A stretch of 64,000 bases of DNA from SYFY01 sp041752315 (GTDB taxonomy: Bacteria; Pseudomonadota; Gammaproteobacteria; Pseudomonadales; Azotimanducaceae). Location of the stretch: the NCBI GenBank assembly GCA_041752315.1, contig JBGSHJ010000067.1:62001-126000 (forward strand), read 5' to 3'. Positions 25,878 through 34,142 of the stretch are shown in pieces; position 1 is the first letter of the stretch; the number at the start of each line of letters is the position of its first letter. Made by a program: the position numbers and the translations under genes. The notes beneath the pieces were generated by a model, which was not told where the DNA came from, did not search any database, and saw nothing but the letters and a program-made list of their open reading frames with translations.

Positions 25878-25891
25878 CACCCTCTCCGCCA
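25878..25891 (+). other. Candidate attachment site (tRNA-Ser-like 3' end)
   Basis: CACCCTCTCCGCCA matches the 3' end of many bacterial tRNA-Ser genes (acceptor stem, discriminator base and CCA). Only this tail is present; there is no T-arm with TTCGAAT before it, so it is not a tRNA. It lies beyond the integrase start, where an att core is expected. The matching copy and intact tRNA were not found in the window. Confidence 0.5.
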
Positions 25892-26511
25892 ATTAGACTA
25901 CCTATATCGTTGATAAATAAGAGAATATAGCCAACGATTTTCATACCGGTCCCCCAATCAGTCCCCCATATTGCAGATGGGCTCCTGCCGCGTTACTGAT
26001 CTGTCACTCGAATTGTTCGCTGGGAAACTTCCTGTTTATGGAAACGCGGTAGAGCCCCACCCGCTTCAATGCCGCATGAGTTAGATCCCGGTGGCTTCTC
26101 CAACACTCATGGCAGCAGGTAGAGAACTAATTGGTCGAGGACCAGGTGCTGACGGAAACTCACCTTGCAGAACATTACTTTGGTGAAGTGTGTGAGGGTG
26201 GTCTCAACCAAAGTGGATACCACAGGATCTCTTCAAGGCTCTCAACAAGGATGCTGTGGCGCATGGCCGGACGATTGAAGAAGAGATCATCGCTCGACTG
26301 GATGCCAGTCTTGATAGTGAGGAGGACAGAACGATAGATCATCAGCACTAGCTGCTGTTGACCTGGCCGATGATCTAGCGGTACAGGCTCTGAGACACGC
26401 TGACATCTGCACACGTGATGTGTTACTCGACACGAGGAAACTATGAGAGCATCCACAAGCACCAAATGCTATTTTCCCCCGAATTTGCGGTAAGAGAAGC
26501 AGGCGCTCGCT
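25892..26511. other. Non-coding stretch between element and TonB-domain gene
   Basis: Short frames without motifs on both strands. It includes GGTCCCCCAATCAGTCCCCC near 25957, a small C-rich direct repeat, and otherwise nothing that I recognise. Confidence 0.45.
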
Positions 26512-27477
26512 ATGAAGGCACATCGGGTTGAGCAGCTATTCCTCGCTACGGTAGCGTTCTACGCACTTGCACTAACCGGCGCTAACGCCGCCACTGTGAC
26601 AGAACAGCTGGCATTGGCAGGTCATCCGAATGTCAAATTGTGCCCCAGCAGTGAAACTGGAATGGGGCTAGGAAAAATATTGGTGGTTCAGTTCACCAAC
26701 AGAGGATCGCACACCGAGAATCGAAACGAATCAGTAGAAATTCTCAAGCTCATCGTTGATGCGTTGAACGGGACACGACAGATCTTCGTCGGATTCAAGG
26801 CAACAGACAGCTGGAGTAGTTGTGATAGCGAAGAGCCAGACCATGTATTTTGGCGTGACTATGATGACAGTTGGCGCTACGTCAACAATCGTCCGGAAGT
26901 CTTCCTCCGGAAAAAGGAGGAAGACTTGCCAACCAACCTCCGAAGCACTCCCGCTGAAGCATACGTACTCTTTTCCATTGGCTTAGTGCAACAGCGTTCA
27001 AATCGCATCTCGAAGAGCATTGGTCAATTTGAAAAGGCCTACGAGCTACTGAAGGACACTGACGATCCAAATCGCATCAAGGCGTATGTACTTGCACCGC
27101 TCATCCAGCACTATTTCGGCAAAGGAAAAGACGAGGAAAAAGGTCAAACCTATCTGGCCGACTATGCGATGGCCGTCAAGCAAAGTCCGGTCGACAAAGC
27201 CGAATACGTACCGCTCATCAAAGTTGTCCCGGAATACCCTCCGCATGCTCAAAGATCAGGTCGCGAAGGCTACGTCATACTCGAATTCATCGTAGATGCA
27301 GACGGAAAAGTGCAAGATCCAGTCGTTTTTGAAGAGTCACCAGTAGGTTTTTATTTTGGCGATGCTGCGATTAAGGCAGCCAAGTCCTTTCGCTACATTC
27401 CCGCGGTGGTAGATGGAGTTCGAGTCCCGACACCCGGAGTTCGTAATCGAATCAACTTTAAACTGGCCTGTTGCTGA
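26512..27477 (+). CDS. Periplasmic protein with TonB C-terminal domain
   Basis: 321 residues. An N-terminal signal or anchor (LFLATVAFYALALTGANA) leads into a region of unknown fold with tetratricopeptide-like helices (YVLFSIGLVQQRSN, IGQFEKAYELLKDT). Residues from about 240 form the TonB C-terminal domain: PLIKVVPEYPPHAQRSGREG, YVILEFIVDADGKV, AAIKAAKSFRYIPAVVDG. The Pro/Lys-rich periplasm-spanning stretch of true TonB is missing, so coupling to ExbBD receptors is uncertain. Such TPR-TonB proteins of unknown role occur in several gammaproteobacteria. It lies beside the mobile element and may be cargo. Confidence 0.75.
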   Translation: MKAHRVEQLFLATVAFYALALTGANAATVTEQLALAGHPNVKLCPSSETGMGLGKILVVQFTNRGSHTENRNESVEILKLIVDALNGTRQIFVGFKATDSWSSCDSEEPDHVFWRDYDDSWRYVNNRPEVFLRKKEEDLPTNLRSTPAEAYVLFSIGLVQQRSNRISKSIGQFEKAYELLKDTDDPNRIKAYVLAPLIQHYFGKGKDEEKGQTYLADYAMAVKQSPVDKAEYVPLIKVVPEYPPHAQRSGREGYVILEFIVDADGKVQDPVVFEESPVGFYFGDAAIKAAKSFRYIPAVVDGVRVPTPGVRNRINFKLACC

Positions 27478-27515
27478 GCAATACGTATGCTTCTCCGTAA
27501 GCGCCGTTCAATCCC

Positions 27516-27645
27516 CTACTTGATCTTGTCAGGCAGTAGTGCCTCGAAGTCCTCGACGGTCTTCGCTTTGGGAAGTTCGGTCGACACGTGCATGAGGTAC
27601 TGATACGAGATCAGCCTATGCCTATTTGCGGTCTCGATCAGACAA
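27516..27645 (-). mobile_element. IS66 TnpC C-terminal remnant
   Basis: Minus-strand frame ending at TAG 27516: CLIETANRHRLISYQYLMHV followed by STELPKAKTVEDFEALLPDK. This is the end of IS66 TnpC transposases (typically LIETAKANG, EPYxYLRHVLTELP, EALLPWN). Only about 43 residues remain; the frame is broken upstream. Confidence 0.75.
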
Positions 27646-27715
27646 ATAGTTTGCGGCAATTTCAGTCTGACCCTCGATTGCGAGCAAACCGACTAGCCAG
27701 GCCGCCAAGAGCTGC

Positions 27716-28075
27716 ATGGGCTTGGAAGTACATGGGCTGCTCGGCTCACAGCGTGCTGTCGCTGTCGGAGGTCGTAACGACCAGGTGGATGCGGAGGCGA
27801 TCTGCGAAGCCATGAACCGGCCGGGGATGCGGATTGTCGCCGTGAAGAGCATCGCGGGGCAGGATGTCCTGGCTGCCCATCGCATCCGCGAGGAGCTGGT
27901 GGGACCACGCACCACCAAAACCAATCAGATCCGGGGTCTGGTAGGCAATTTCGGCATCATTGCGCCGGTGGGTATCAGGTAACTCCGGCTGGCGCTACCC
28001 AGATGGCTGGAAGATGGGGAGAGCGGGTTGACCTTCGCGTTCACGCAACTGTCATAGGACCTCTACGCTGCCGCG
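27716..28075 (+). mobile_element. IS110-family transposase fragment
   Basis: The frame from 27716 contains GRNDQVDAEAICEAMNRPGM, then RIVAVKSIAGQDVLAAHRIR and EELVGPRTTKTNQIRGL, the DEDD_Tnp_IS110 core around its conserved D-A-D/E and K-Q-I-R-G-L motifs. It stops at 27982; another frame continues family-like sequence (LPRWLEDGESGL) to about 28075. Both ends are missing. It is a degraded fragment. Confidence 0.8.
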
Positions 28076-28217
28076 CGCCAACGGCAATGTCGAGCGGAAC
28101 ATCCGCAGTCGGCGGTCATTGGACAGTCTGCTGGAATGGCAGGCGGAGAGTTGATCCTGCCCGCCAGACCAAGACACTTGTCTGATCGAGTAGGCTTGAG
28201 AAATCATGGGTTCTGGT

Positions 28218-28316
28218 ATGACAAAAGCAATCAGAAAAAAGACTGCAGAACGTCGGCGATACACGGCCGAAAATCGGCGGGAGGCACTGTTGCACGCTGG
28301 ACAGCGTGGCAGGTAG
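28218..28316 (+). mobile_element. IS3-type OrfA remnant (short)
   Basis: MTKAIRKKTAERRRYTAENR then REALLHAGQRGR and stop. It resembles the N-terminus of an IS3-family OrfA (...RRRYSAEYRREALxLA). It is truncated, with no partner OrfB. Sequence from 28317 to the hydrolase stop at 28494 shows no recognisable gene. Confidence 0.4.
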
Positions 28317-28493
28317 TACAGCCCGGCCGGTGCCAGGCATGCGGTGTCGATGCAATCGGACAGCCCGAGCACCACCGCCACATGATTACCCAGAAGCCGC
28401 CGTTCATTGGGTTGAAGCGGGTGCGACAGGTCGAAGATCACGCAATAACGGGCGTGTTCTGCCGGTCAGGTGGCTACCATCAAGCTGCTATGA

Positions 28494-29291
28494 CTAGCCA
28501 GTGAACGCGAGTATCTCACGCAACACCGCACCGGGTTGTTCGATGTGTGCGTAATGACCCGCTCCCGGGATCCGGACAATCTTGCTGCGTGCCGGAATGC
28601 CGGCGGCAAATCGCTCGGCATAGGCCGGTGCAACCACACGATCCTCTTCTCCCCATACCAGCAGCGTCGGTGCACTGATGCGATACAGTCGGCGCTTCAG
28701 CTCTCGATCCGGGATTGGCCAGTAAAAGTGGGTTGCCGCACCCTGGGCCAGTGCACGCGCGAGCATGAACTCACCGGTCTGCGCCGGACTCGGCGGACGC
28801 ATGACTTCGGCAGCGGCAGCACTCTCGGGATCAGCAAACAACAATGCCGGTAGTTTGGCCGGATAGGTCGAGTGGATGTCTGCCACCGGCGACGTGTCCA
28901 TCCACAGGCCCAGCGGACCGACGAGCACAAGGCTGCTTACCCGCTCTGGAAAGTGCGCAGCGAATTCTGCAGCGACCATGCCTCCAAACGCGTGACCCAC
29001 CACCACGACCGTGTCAACACTGAGGGCGCGCAGAACATCATCATAGAACAGCGCAAGGTCACTGAACCCGTCAAACGAATTGAGCTCGTCAGGCTCATCC
29101 GCACCCGGGCTCAGCGGAGCGTACACCGTGAACTTCTCGGCCAGCCCATCCAGCAATCCTGGCCACGATCGACCATAGGAACCATGCAGGAACAGCAGCG
29201 GCGGTCCCGAACCCTTGTGCAACAGATCGGCTACGAGGCCACTGGCGAGAGGCAGTTTTGTACGTCGTGTCCCGTTTGCTTCCATATTCAT
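28494..29291 (-). CDS. Alpha/beta hydrolase homologue with Ala at the nucleophile position
   Basis: 265 residues from ATG 29291 (GGAG six bases upstream). The fold is clear: oxyanion strand PLLFLHGSYG, nucleophile elbow VVVVGHAFGGM, acid turn VWGEEDRVV, and final His in GAGHYAHIEQP. At the elbow the usual Ser is Ala101 (codon GCG), so ordinary Ser-esterase chemistry is not possible. The Asp and His remain. It could be a cofactor-free dioxygenase, a lyase or a binding protein. It follows an LLM flavoenzyme by 17 bases on the same strand, probably one transcript and one pathway. Confidence 0.85.
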   Translation of the reverse strand: MNMEANGTRRTKLPLASGLVADLLHKGSGPPLLFLHGSYGRSWPGLLDGLAEKFTVYAPLSPGADEPDELNSFDGFSDLALFYDDVLRALSVDTVVVVGHAFGGMVAAEFAAHFPERVSSLVLVGPLGLWMDTSPVADIHSTYPAKLPALLFADPESAAAAEVMRPPSPAQTGEFMLARALAQGAATHFYWPIPDRELKRRLYRISAPTLLVWGEEDRVVAPAYAERFAAGIPARSKIVRIPGAGHYAHIEQPGAVLREILAFTG

Positions 29292-29308
29292 GTTTCTCCG
29301 GATTCCCT

Positions 29309-30550
29309 CTACTTCGCTGTGAGAGCACGATGATCGAGCACCGGCCGCTTTGCACCACTCGGCCAATAGGGCGATGCGTCGTATCGGTCATCCCACAGAT
29401 CACGCACATGGGGCAGAACCTGGTCGGCAAACAGGCGGATGTTGTAGTTCGTCAGCTCATGCGGCATCGACTGCAACTGCATCAGCAGGATCCAGTTACC
29501 CACCCGCAGCTTCTTCGATGCATCCAGCAGCTGCTCACGCACGGTCGCAGGACTCCCACCGATCACCTGGCCGGATTCAATCGCTGTTTTCCAGGTCACC
29601 GCCTTGCGCACGGAAGGATCAAACGGTGTCGCCGTCTGCATTTTCTGCATCGCACTCACCAGGCTGCGCTTGGTCGAGTAACCCGGCGTATTGGCGAACT
29701 GGGGCGCGACGTGCAATGACTTCATGTAGAAGTTCTTCACGTGTTGCTCATAGAGCTTTTCGGCTTCCCGATCGGTGTCGGCCACCATGACGATCTGGGC
29801 AAAGCCGCCACGATAAGGGTTGTCGTCATTGCCCGCTGCGTCATTGGTATCCCAGAACTGCTGCATCATCGCTGAGCCTGCCAGATGGCCGCCAAAGCTC
29901 AGGAAGCTGTACATGTAGTTCTGCTTCGCGGCAAGCTCAAACGTTTCGAGCGAGCCTCCACCTGCCAGCCAGATGGGCGGGTGCGGCTTTTGAATGGGTT
30001 TTGGCCACGGATTCACGTGGCGCAGCTTGTAGTACTTCCCGTTCCATTCGAAGGGACCGGGCCGTGTCCATGCGGCCTTGATGAGATCGTGGGATTCCGC
30101 CCAGCGACCTCGTGTCTGCGTGGGGGTTACGCCATAACAATGGTTCACGTCCATCGACGTACCCACGGGCCATCCTGCAACAAGGCGGCCACCGGACAAT
30201 GCGTCGATCTGCCCCATCTCGTCGGCAACCCGCATCGGGTGATAGATGGGCAAGGTCATGCCGAGCAGCACGATGGCGACATCCTGTGTTACGGCGGCAA
30301 GATGAAACGCAGTGAGATTGGGCATCGGAAAACCGTAGGCATTCTGGTGATGTTCGTTGGTGCCAACACCATCAAAGCCAAGACTCGCCGCGAGTTCGAG
30401 TTCCTTCAGATTCCAGCGCAGGTACTGGCCTTCCATCACAGGGTCACACAGCTCATCGTTGGGTGGATCAACCCACACGCTGCCGTACTTTTCGCTGAAA
30501 TCATCCGGCAGATCGCGATAACCCTGCATGTGAAAAAAGGTTAGCTTCAT
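29309..30550 (-). CDS. LLM-class flavin-dependent oxidoreductase (first)
   Basis: 413 residues of the bacterial luciferase-like monooxygenase fold. It begins MKLTFFHMQGYRDLP and has the family blocks GFDGVGTNEHHQNAYG (EHH near residue 67), LLGMTLPIYHPMRVADEM, LSGGRLVAGWPVGTS and KPHPPIWLAGGGSLE. Such enzymes use reduced FMN from a separate reductase to oxidise organic substrates. The substrate is unknown. It is upstream of the Ala-nucleophile hydrolase and divergent from the phytanoyl-CoA dioxygenase-like gene. Confidence 0.9.
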   Translation of the reverse strand: MKLTFFHMQGYRDLPDDFSEKYGSVWVDPPNDELCDPVMEGQYLRWNLKELELAASLGFDGVGTNEHHQNAYGFPMPNLTAFHLAAVTQDVAIVLLGMTLPIYHPMRVADEMGQIDALSGGRLVAGWPVGTSMDVNHCYGVTPTQTRGRWAESHDLIKAAWTRPGPFEWNGKYYKLRHVNPWPKPIQKPHPPIWLAGGGSLETFELAAKQNYMYSFLSFGGHLAGSAMMQQFWDTNDAAGNDDNPYRGGFAQIVMVADTDREAEKLYEQHVKNFYMKSLHVAPQFANTPGYSTKRSLVSAMQKMQTATPFDPSVRKAVTWKTAIESGQVIGGSPATVREQLLDASKKLRVGNWILLMQLQSMPHELTNYNIRLFADQVLPHVRDLWDDRYDASPYWPSGAKRPVLDHRALTAK

Positions 30551-30792
30551 GGATCCTCCCGGATGCCGATTTCAGGTGTGTACTGCACCAAAGGGCACTG
30601 CATTCTTGATGCGTAGCCCGCCCGAGTTTGTTGCCTGTCAGCAAACTTTGTCAATCCGGGGAAACAATGACACTTGATGAACCGCCTGTCCGCGGATGCC
30701 GAAGCTTGCGGGCAGATGCAAAGGACGCGACGGCAGCGCAGGCTTGGGGGTGGAATGTGATTACAATCGGGTCAGGACAAGAAGGAATTTGC

Positions 30793-31674
30793 ATGACCTC
30801 GACCCTCACCCGCCTGCAGCCAGACACCTCTCTTGATGAAATCCTGGCGACCATCCATCGCGATGGTGCCGTGATACTCGAACGCTTCCTGACTGCAGGT
30901 CAGGTATCCGCCATGGTCAGCGAACTCGAACTGTACATCCGCGACACGGCTTCGGTAGGAGACGACTTCGCGGGACACCAGACCAAACGTACCGGTGGGC
31001 TGGCCTTGAAGTCGGAATCCGTGCGAGAACTCGTTACCAATCCGCGCATGCTTGCGATCAGCACTGAATTCCTGAAGCCGTTCACCGAGAAGATACAGCT
31101 CAGTCTCACACAGACCATCTGCCTGCAGCCCGGTCAGCGTGCGCAGGTATTGCATCGTGATCGCTTCATCTGGGGCAAGGCGCTTCCGCCATCTGTGGAA
31201 CCCGAGCTCAACACGATCTGGGCACTTTCGGAATTTACTGCGGAAAATGGTGCCACGCGCGTTGTGCCTGGCAGTCACCGATGGGACTGGGAGCGCGAAG
31301 CTGCAGAAGCGGAAATCACGCAGGCGGTCATGCCGATTGGCTCAGTGCTGGTGTACTCCGGCAGCGTCATTCACAGCGGTGGAGAGAATCGCTCCACCGG
31401 GGAACGCATTGCGATGAACATCAACTATGCAAATGCCTGGCTGCGTCAGGAAGAAAACCAGTACCTCGGTTATCCACCGGAAGTCGCCCGGAAATTTTCC
31501 CCTGAGTTACAGGCGCTCATCGGCTATACGATGGCGAACTATGGACTCGGTTATTTCTCGCCTCCCACGTTCACGCCAGGCATCCCGGATACATTGCCTC
31601 CCGAGTACGCACTCCAACCCGTTGCGACGATGGGTGCAGACTCTGCAGATGTTCCCGACCCGAGGACCTTCTGA
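30793..31674 (+). CDS. Phytanoyl-CoA dioxygenase (PhyH) family protein
   Basis: 293 residues from ATG 30793 (AAGGAA upstream; the 55 extra residues of the longer frame have no start support). It is an Fe(II)/2-oxoglutarate dioxygenase. DGAVILERFLTAGQVSAM opens the domain; LHRDRF gives the HxD iron ligands; ATRVVPGSHRWDW and VIHSGGENRS supply the distal His and an Arg for 2-oxoglutarate. It would hydroxylate a lipid-type or natural-product substrate in the cytoplasm. The divergent LLM enzyme may share its pathway. Confidence 0.88.
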   Translation: MTSTLTRLQPDTSLDEILATIHRDGAVILERFLTAGQVSAMVSELELYIRDTASVGDDFAGHQTKRTGGLALKSESVRELVTNPRMLAISTEFLKPFTEKIQLSLTQTICLQPGQRAQVLHRDRFIWGKALPPSVEPELNTIWALSEFTAENGATRVVPGSHRWDWEREAAEAEITQAVMPIGSVLVYSGSVIHSGGENRSTGERIAMNINYANAWLRQEENQYLGYPPEVARKFSPELQALIGYTMANYGLGYFSPPTFTPGIPDTLPPEYALQPVATMGADSADVPDPRTF

Positions 31675-31782
31675 CGCGCCCAGCCTGCACTCGCTCGCAA
31701 CAAATCAACGACCAGACTGATCGATTCGCTCACCTGGCCTGCCGTGAGCAGACAAACTTGCCGCTGTTTCAGCAGCCTGCAT

Positions 31783-32451
31783 TCAAGCCGGTTGAGCAAG
31801 GTAACTTTCCGTGCGCTCTCTTTTTTCTCTCCTGTGGAGGTGGAGTGCCAGCATCGTCATCCAGATCCATGGTGTCGCGAGAAAGGCTGGCGCCACCGGG
31901 TTGCCACCGATCGATAGCCCAACGACTGTCAGAAATCCGAACGCTGCAGGGATCGTGGTACCGTAGATCCAGGCCCAGTTCCGGTTCCCGTTAGCGGAGA
32001 ACCACCAGGCGATCACCAGACTGGCCGCGATGAGGATGAGGGTACTGACACCCCGTGAGGCGTTCTGAGCGACCCCTTGCCAGGTCGTCTGTACCACTTC
32101 AGGTGTGGTACCGAGAGGAAAACCCGCCACCGGATCAGATGAGCAGAGGCCGCCGAAGAGGTAGGCTGCCCCGACCAGTCCAATGAGCCGCGGTCCCCAG
32201 CGCCCGCTCCAACCGGTCTGTAGCAGGCGACGCACACCGACCGCGAGCAGAATCGTGAGCGTTCCGACCAGCATCATGTTCAATTGATGGATCCAGCCGA
32301 GGTCCCCAGCAGTCAACAAGGAGAAGCGGTGCTGCGTGAGGTCGAAACCCTCCCGATAAAATGCCTGCGCCAGGGTCACCATCACGTACAAAGGCCCCGC
32401 TACGACACCACAAGAGAGCAGCCACCGCGTCAGAATTTTCTTGATTGCCAT
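31783..32451 (-). CDS. DUF998-like integral membrane protein
   Basis: 222 residues from ATG 32451 (GGAGACAAG before it). About six hydrophobic helices are visible (LLSCGVVAGPLYVMVTLAQA, LNMMLVGTLTILLAVGV, LIGLVGAAYLFGGL, LILIAASLVIAWWF, AFGFLTVVGLSIGG, WIWMTMLALHL). The motif HRFSLLTAGDLGWIHQLNMM is typical of DUF998 proteins. Function unknown. It is convergent with the PhyH gene. Confidence 0.78.
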   Translation of the reverse strand: MAIKKILTRWLLSCGVVAGPLYVMVTLAQAFYREGFDLTQHRFSLLTAGDLGWIHQLNMMLVGTLTILLAVGVRRLLQTGWSGRWGPRLIGLVGAAYLFGGLCSSDPVAGFPLGTTPEVVQTTWQGVAQNASRGVSTLILIAASLVIAWWFSANGNRNWAWIYGTTIPAAFGFLTVVGLSIGGNPVAPAFLATPWIWMTMLALHLHRREKRERTESYLAQPA

Positions 32452-32617
32452 CTTGTCTCCATGGTGGTGGCCGGTAACCAGTGCGCTTGCAGCGGTTGCT
32501 GACTTCCCGACCTTCAAATCAGCCAGCGTTCCAGGGCGCTGATGCCGTCGAGCCTTGAAGCAGAAGGTCCTGGATTCTTGGGCCTCGACTGGCCTCGATC
32601 AACCCGCCAGGTCATGT

Positions 32618-33010
32618 CTACTGCGAAGTGGCTGGCTGAAAGAGTTCGACGACATTGCCGGAAGGGTCCTCCAGCAGGATCTGCTTGCCACCGGGTCCGG
32701 CGAGGATGTCATTGCGAAATGGCGCACCTGCCTTGCGGAGTCGGTCTACTTCGGCGTCAATGTTCGCAACGATGAGGTGGATTCGATTCCAGCCGCCGGG
32801 TACCGGCCTGGTGCCGTCCGGCATCGGTCGTGCTGCAGAACTGGTCGGCCCACTGAGGAGCAGACGCAGGTTGCCTCGAACGACATCCGCGAACGCCGGG
32901 ACGAAGCTCGTGAGAACCTTGAAGTCGAGCAATTCCGTGTAGAAGGCAACGGCGGCGGCGACGTCGTTGACGATGTATCGAACACATACGATGTCACTGT
33001 GTTGGCTCAC
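32618..33010 (-). CDS. VOC (glyoxalase/bleomycin-resistance fold) protein
   Basis: 130 residues with the two beta-alpha-beta-beta-beta modules. VCVRYIVNDVAAAVAFYTEL starts module 1 and NRIHLIVANIDAEVDRLRKA module 2. ILLEDPSGNVVELFQP ends the domain with the conserved metal-binding Glu. The enzyme activity is not predictable. It follows the ArsR-ArsC fusion by 15 bases on the same strand, so it probably belongs to that arsenic-type operon, where VOC proteins (e.g. ArsI) can cleave C-As bonds. The Cys pair typical of ArsI is not seen, so that function is not claimed. Confidence 0.82.
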   Translation of the reverse strand: MSQHSDIVCVRYIVNDVAAAVAFYTELLDFKVLTSFVPAFADVVRGNLRLLLSGPTSSAARPMPDGTRPVPGGWNRIHLIVANIDAEVDRLRKAGAPFRNDILAGPGGKQILLEDPSGNVVELFQPATSQ

Positions 33011-33025
33011 TTTTTCTCCTGGGTT

Positions 33026-33811
33026 TCAAGGTGCGTTGGGTTGATCAACAAGCGTGGCGAGCAGGAAGCCGACGCGAATCTGCAGTTCAGCGGCTGTCTG
33101 CTGGATCGCTGGGTAACTGGCGTTGTCATCCGCACCGGCGTCTGCCGGATTGCGGGTACTCCAATGGATGGCATCGGGATCGCCGGGAAACCGGGGACAC
33201 ACCTCGCGCACACGGTCACAGAGGCTGATCACCGAGTCGAAACACTGATCAGCAAACACGCCCAGATGCTTGGAAGCCTGACTCGACATGTCGATTCCGT
33301 ACTCGTCCTTCATTACCCGCAGCGCGTTGCGGTGCAACGGTTTGGGGTGGCTTCCGGCGCTGTATGCGTCGACCACGCCTCCGGACAGGGCCCTCACGAA
33401 AGCTTCTGCCATCTGCGAACGGGCGCTATTGCCGGTACACAGAAACAGCACACTGGCCGTCGCCGGTCTGGCTTCGCTGCGTGGCGGGTGGGCGGAGAGT
33501 ATCAATCCTGGATGAATGGCTTTGCCGGTGGACAACCACAGGTTGCTGATTCGGGTGAGATCGATGGTGTAGTAGGCGTCGCGCCGATCGGCTGAACTGC
33601 GTTGCGCTGAGACCAGACGAGCGTCACGCAGTTTGCCCAGATGGTAAGAGACCAGGTTCTGGGGCTCCCCGATCAGACCCGTCAATTCGTGCACCATGCG
33701 GTCACTGCGTGCCAGTTCGCCCAGCAGGCGCCAACGCACGGGATGACCAACCAATTGGAGCAGATCCGTCGGACCGAGATCGGGGACGTCAGGGTACGTG
33801 TTCATGGCCAC
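33026..33811 (-). CDS. ArsR repressor fused to LMW-phosphatase-type arsenate reductase
   Basis: 261 residues in two domains. Residues 1-110 are an ArsR/SmtB winged helix (LLQLVGHPVRWRLLGELARS, PQNLVSYHLGKLRDARLV). Residues 118-261 are a low-molecular-weight phosphatase/ArsC domain with VLFLCTGNSARSQMAEA (CX5R loop) and DSVISLCDRVREVCP, where downstream Cys residues could form the reduction relay. The fusion would couple arsenic sensing and arsenate reduction. GTG 33811 and ATG 33805 are both possible starts. A perfect CATCAA-N6-TTGATG dyad lies 26 bases upstream, a good autoregulatory operator. Confidence 0.9.
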   Translation of the reverse strand: MAMNTYPDVPDLGPTDLLQLVGHPVRWRLLGELARSDRMVHELTGLIGEPQNLVSYHLGKLRDARLVSAQRSSADRRDAYYTIDLTRISNLWLSTGKAIHPGLILSAHPPRSEARPATASVLFLCTGNSARSQMAEAFVRALSGGVVDAYSAGSHPKPLHRNALRVMKDEYGIDMSSQASKHLGVFADQCFDSVISLCDRVREVCPRFPGDPDAIHWSTRNPADAGADDNASYPAIQQTAAELQIRVGFLLATLVDQPNAP

Positions 33812-33830
33812 GATATTACATCGATCCAGA

Positions 33831-33854
33831 TTGATGCATCAAGTGAGTTTGATG
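33831..33854. promoter_or_regulatory. ArsR-type operator dyads
   Basis: TTGATGCATCAA (33831-33842) is a perfect 12-base palindrome. It overlaps CATCAA-N6-TTGATG (33837-33854), a perfect dyad. They lie about 20-45 bases before the start of the ArsR-ArsC fusion. Their symmetry and position suit an ArsR dimer binding site, perhaps for two adjacent dimers. Confidence 0.75.
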
Positions 33855-34142
33855 TATTCCCATCCTGGGAGACACACAAGTCCAGAACGCTGCGCGAGCA
33901 AAGTTCCCGTCTCTGGTGCAGGACGTCCACGCGCTTTGTATCCGCGCAACCCTGAACGACAAACCGCCGCACCCGAGGTGACAAACAGGAGTCTCTGTAT
34001 GGAAAGCACCCGGTGCTTCGCCTCAACTTGCAAAGACCATGGCTTTGCCTGCGGAAGTCCCCTAGATTTGCACGGCATTTCCAGCGCGAGCCGATGGGCC
34101 GGAATTCGCTGGCAACCGCTGATCCAACAGAGAGGGGCAGAA
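33855..34142. other. Divergent intergenic region
   Basis: Between the ArsR operator and the YebC start. Frames here are short and no motif is seen; the open frame that continues YebC upstream is not supported. Confidence 0.45.

Larger units (their letters stand above)
19417..25891 (-). mobile_element. Compact integrative element carrying a family A DNA polymerase
   Basis: Nine genes all read leftward from a tyrosine integrase (25715) to two small unknown proteins (19417), with tight spacing and several start/stop overlaps. A tRNA-Ser-like 3' end lies about 160 bases beyond the integrase start. No conjugation, capsid or portal genes are seen. The left boundary is uncertain because IS DNA abuts it at about 19.3 kb. 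It may be a replicative satellite or defective integrative element; a search for the second att copy would define the ends. Confidence 0.7.

Noticed and set aside
25872..25891. A complete tRNA-Ser gene
   Set aside because: Only the 3' end is present; there is no T-arm, anticodon arm or D-arm upstream.
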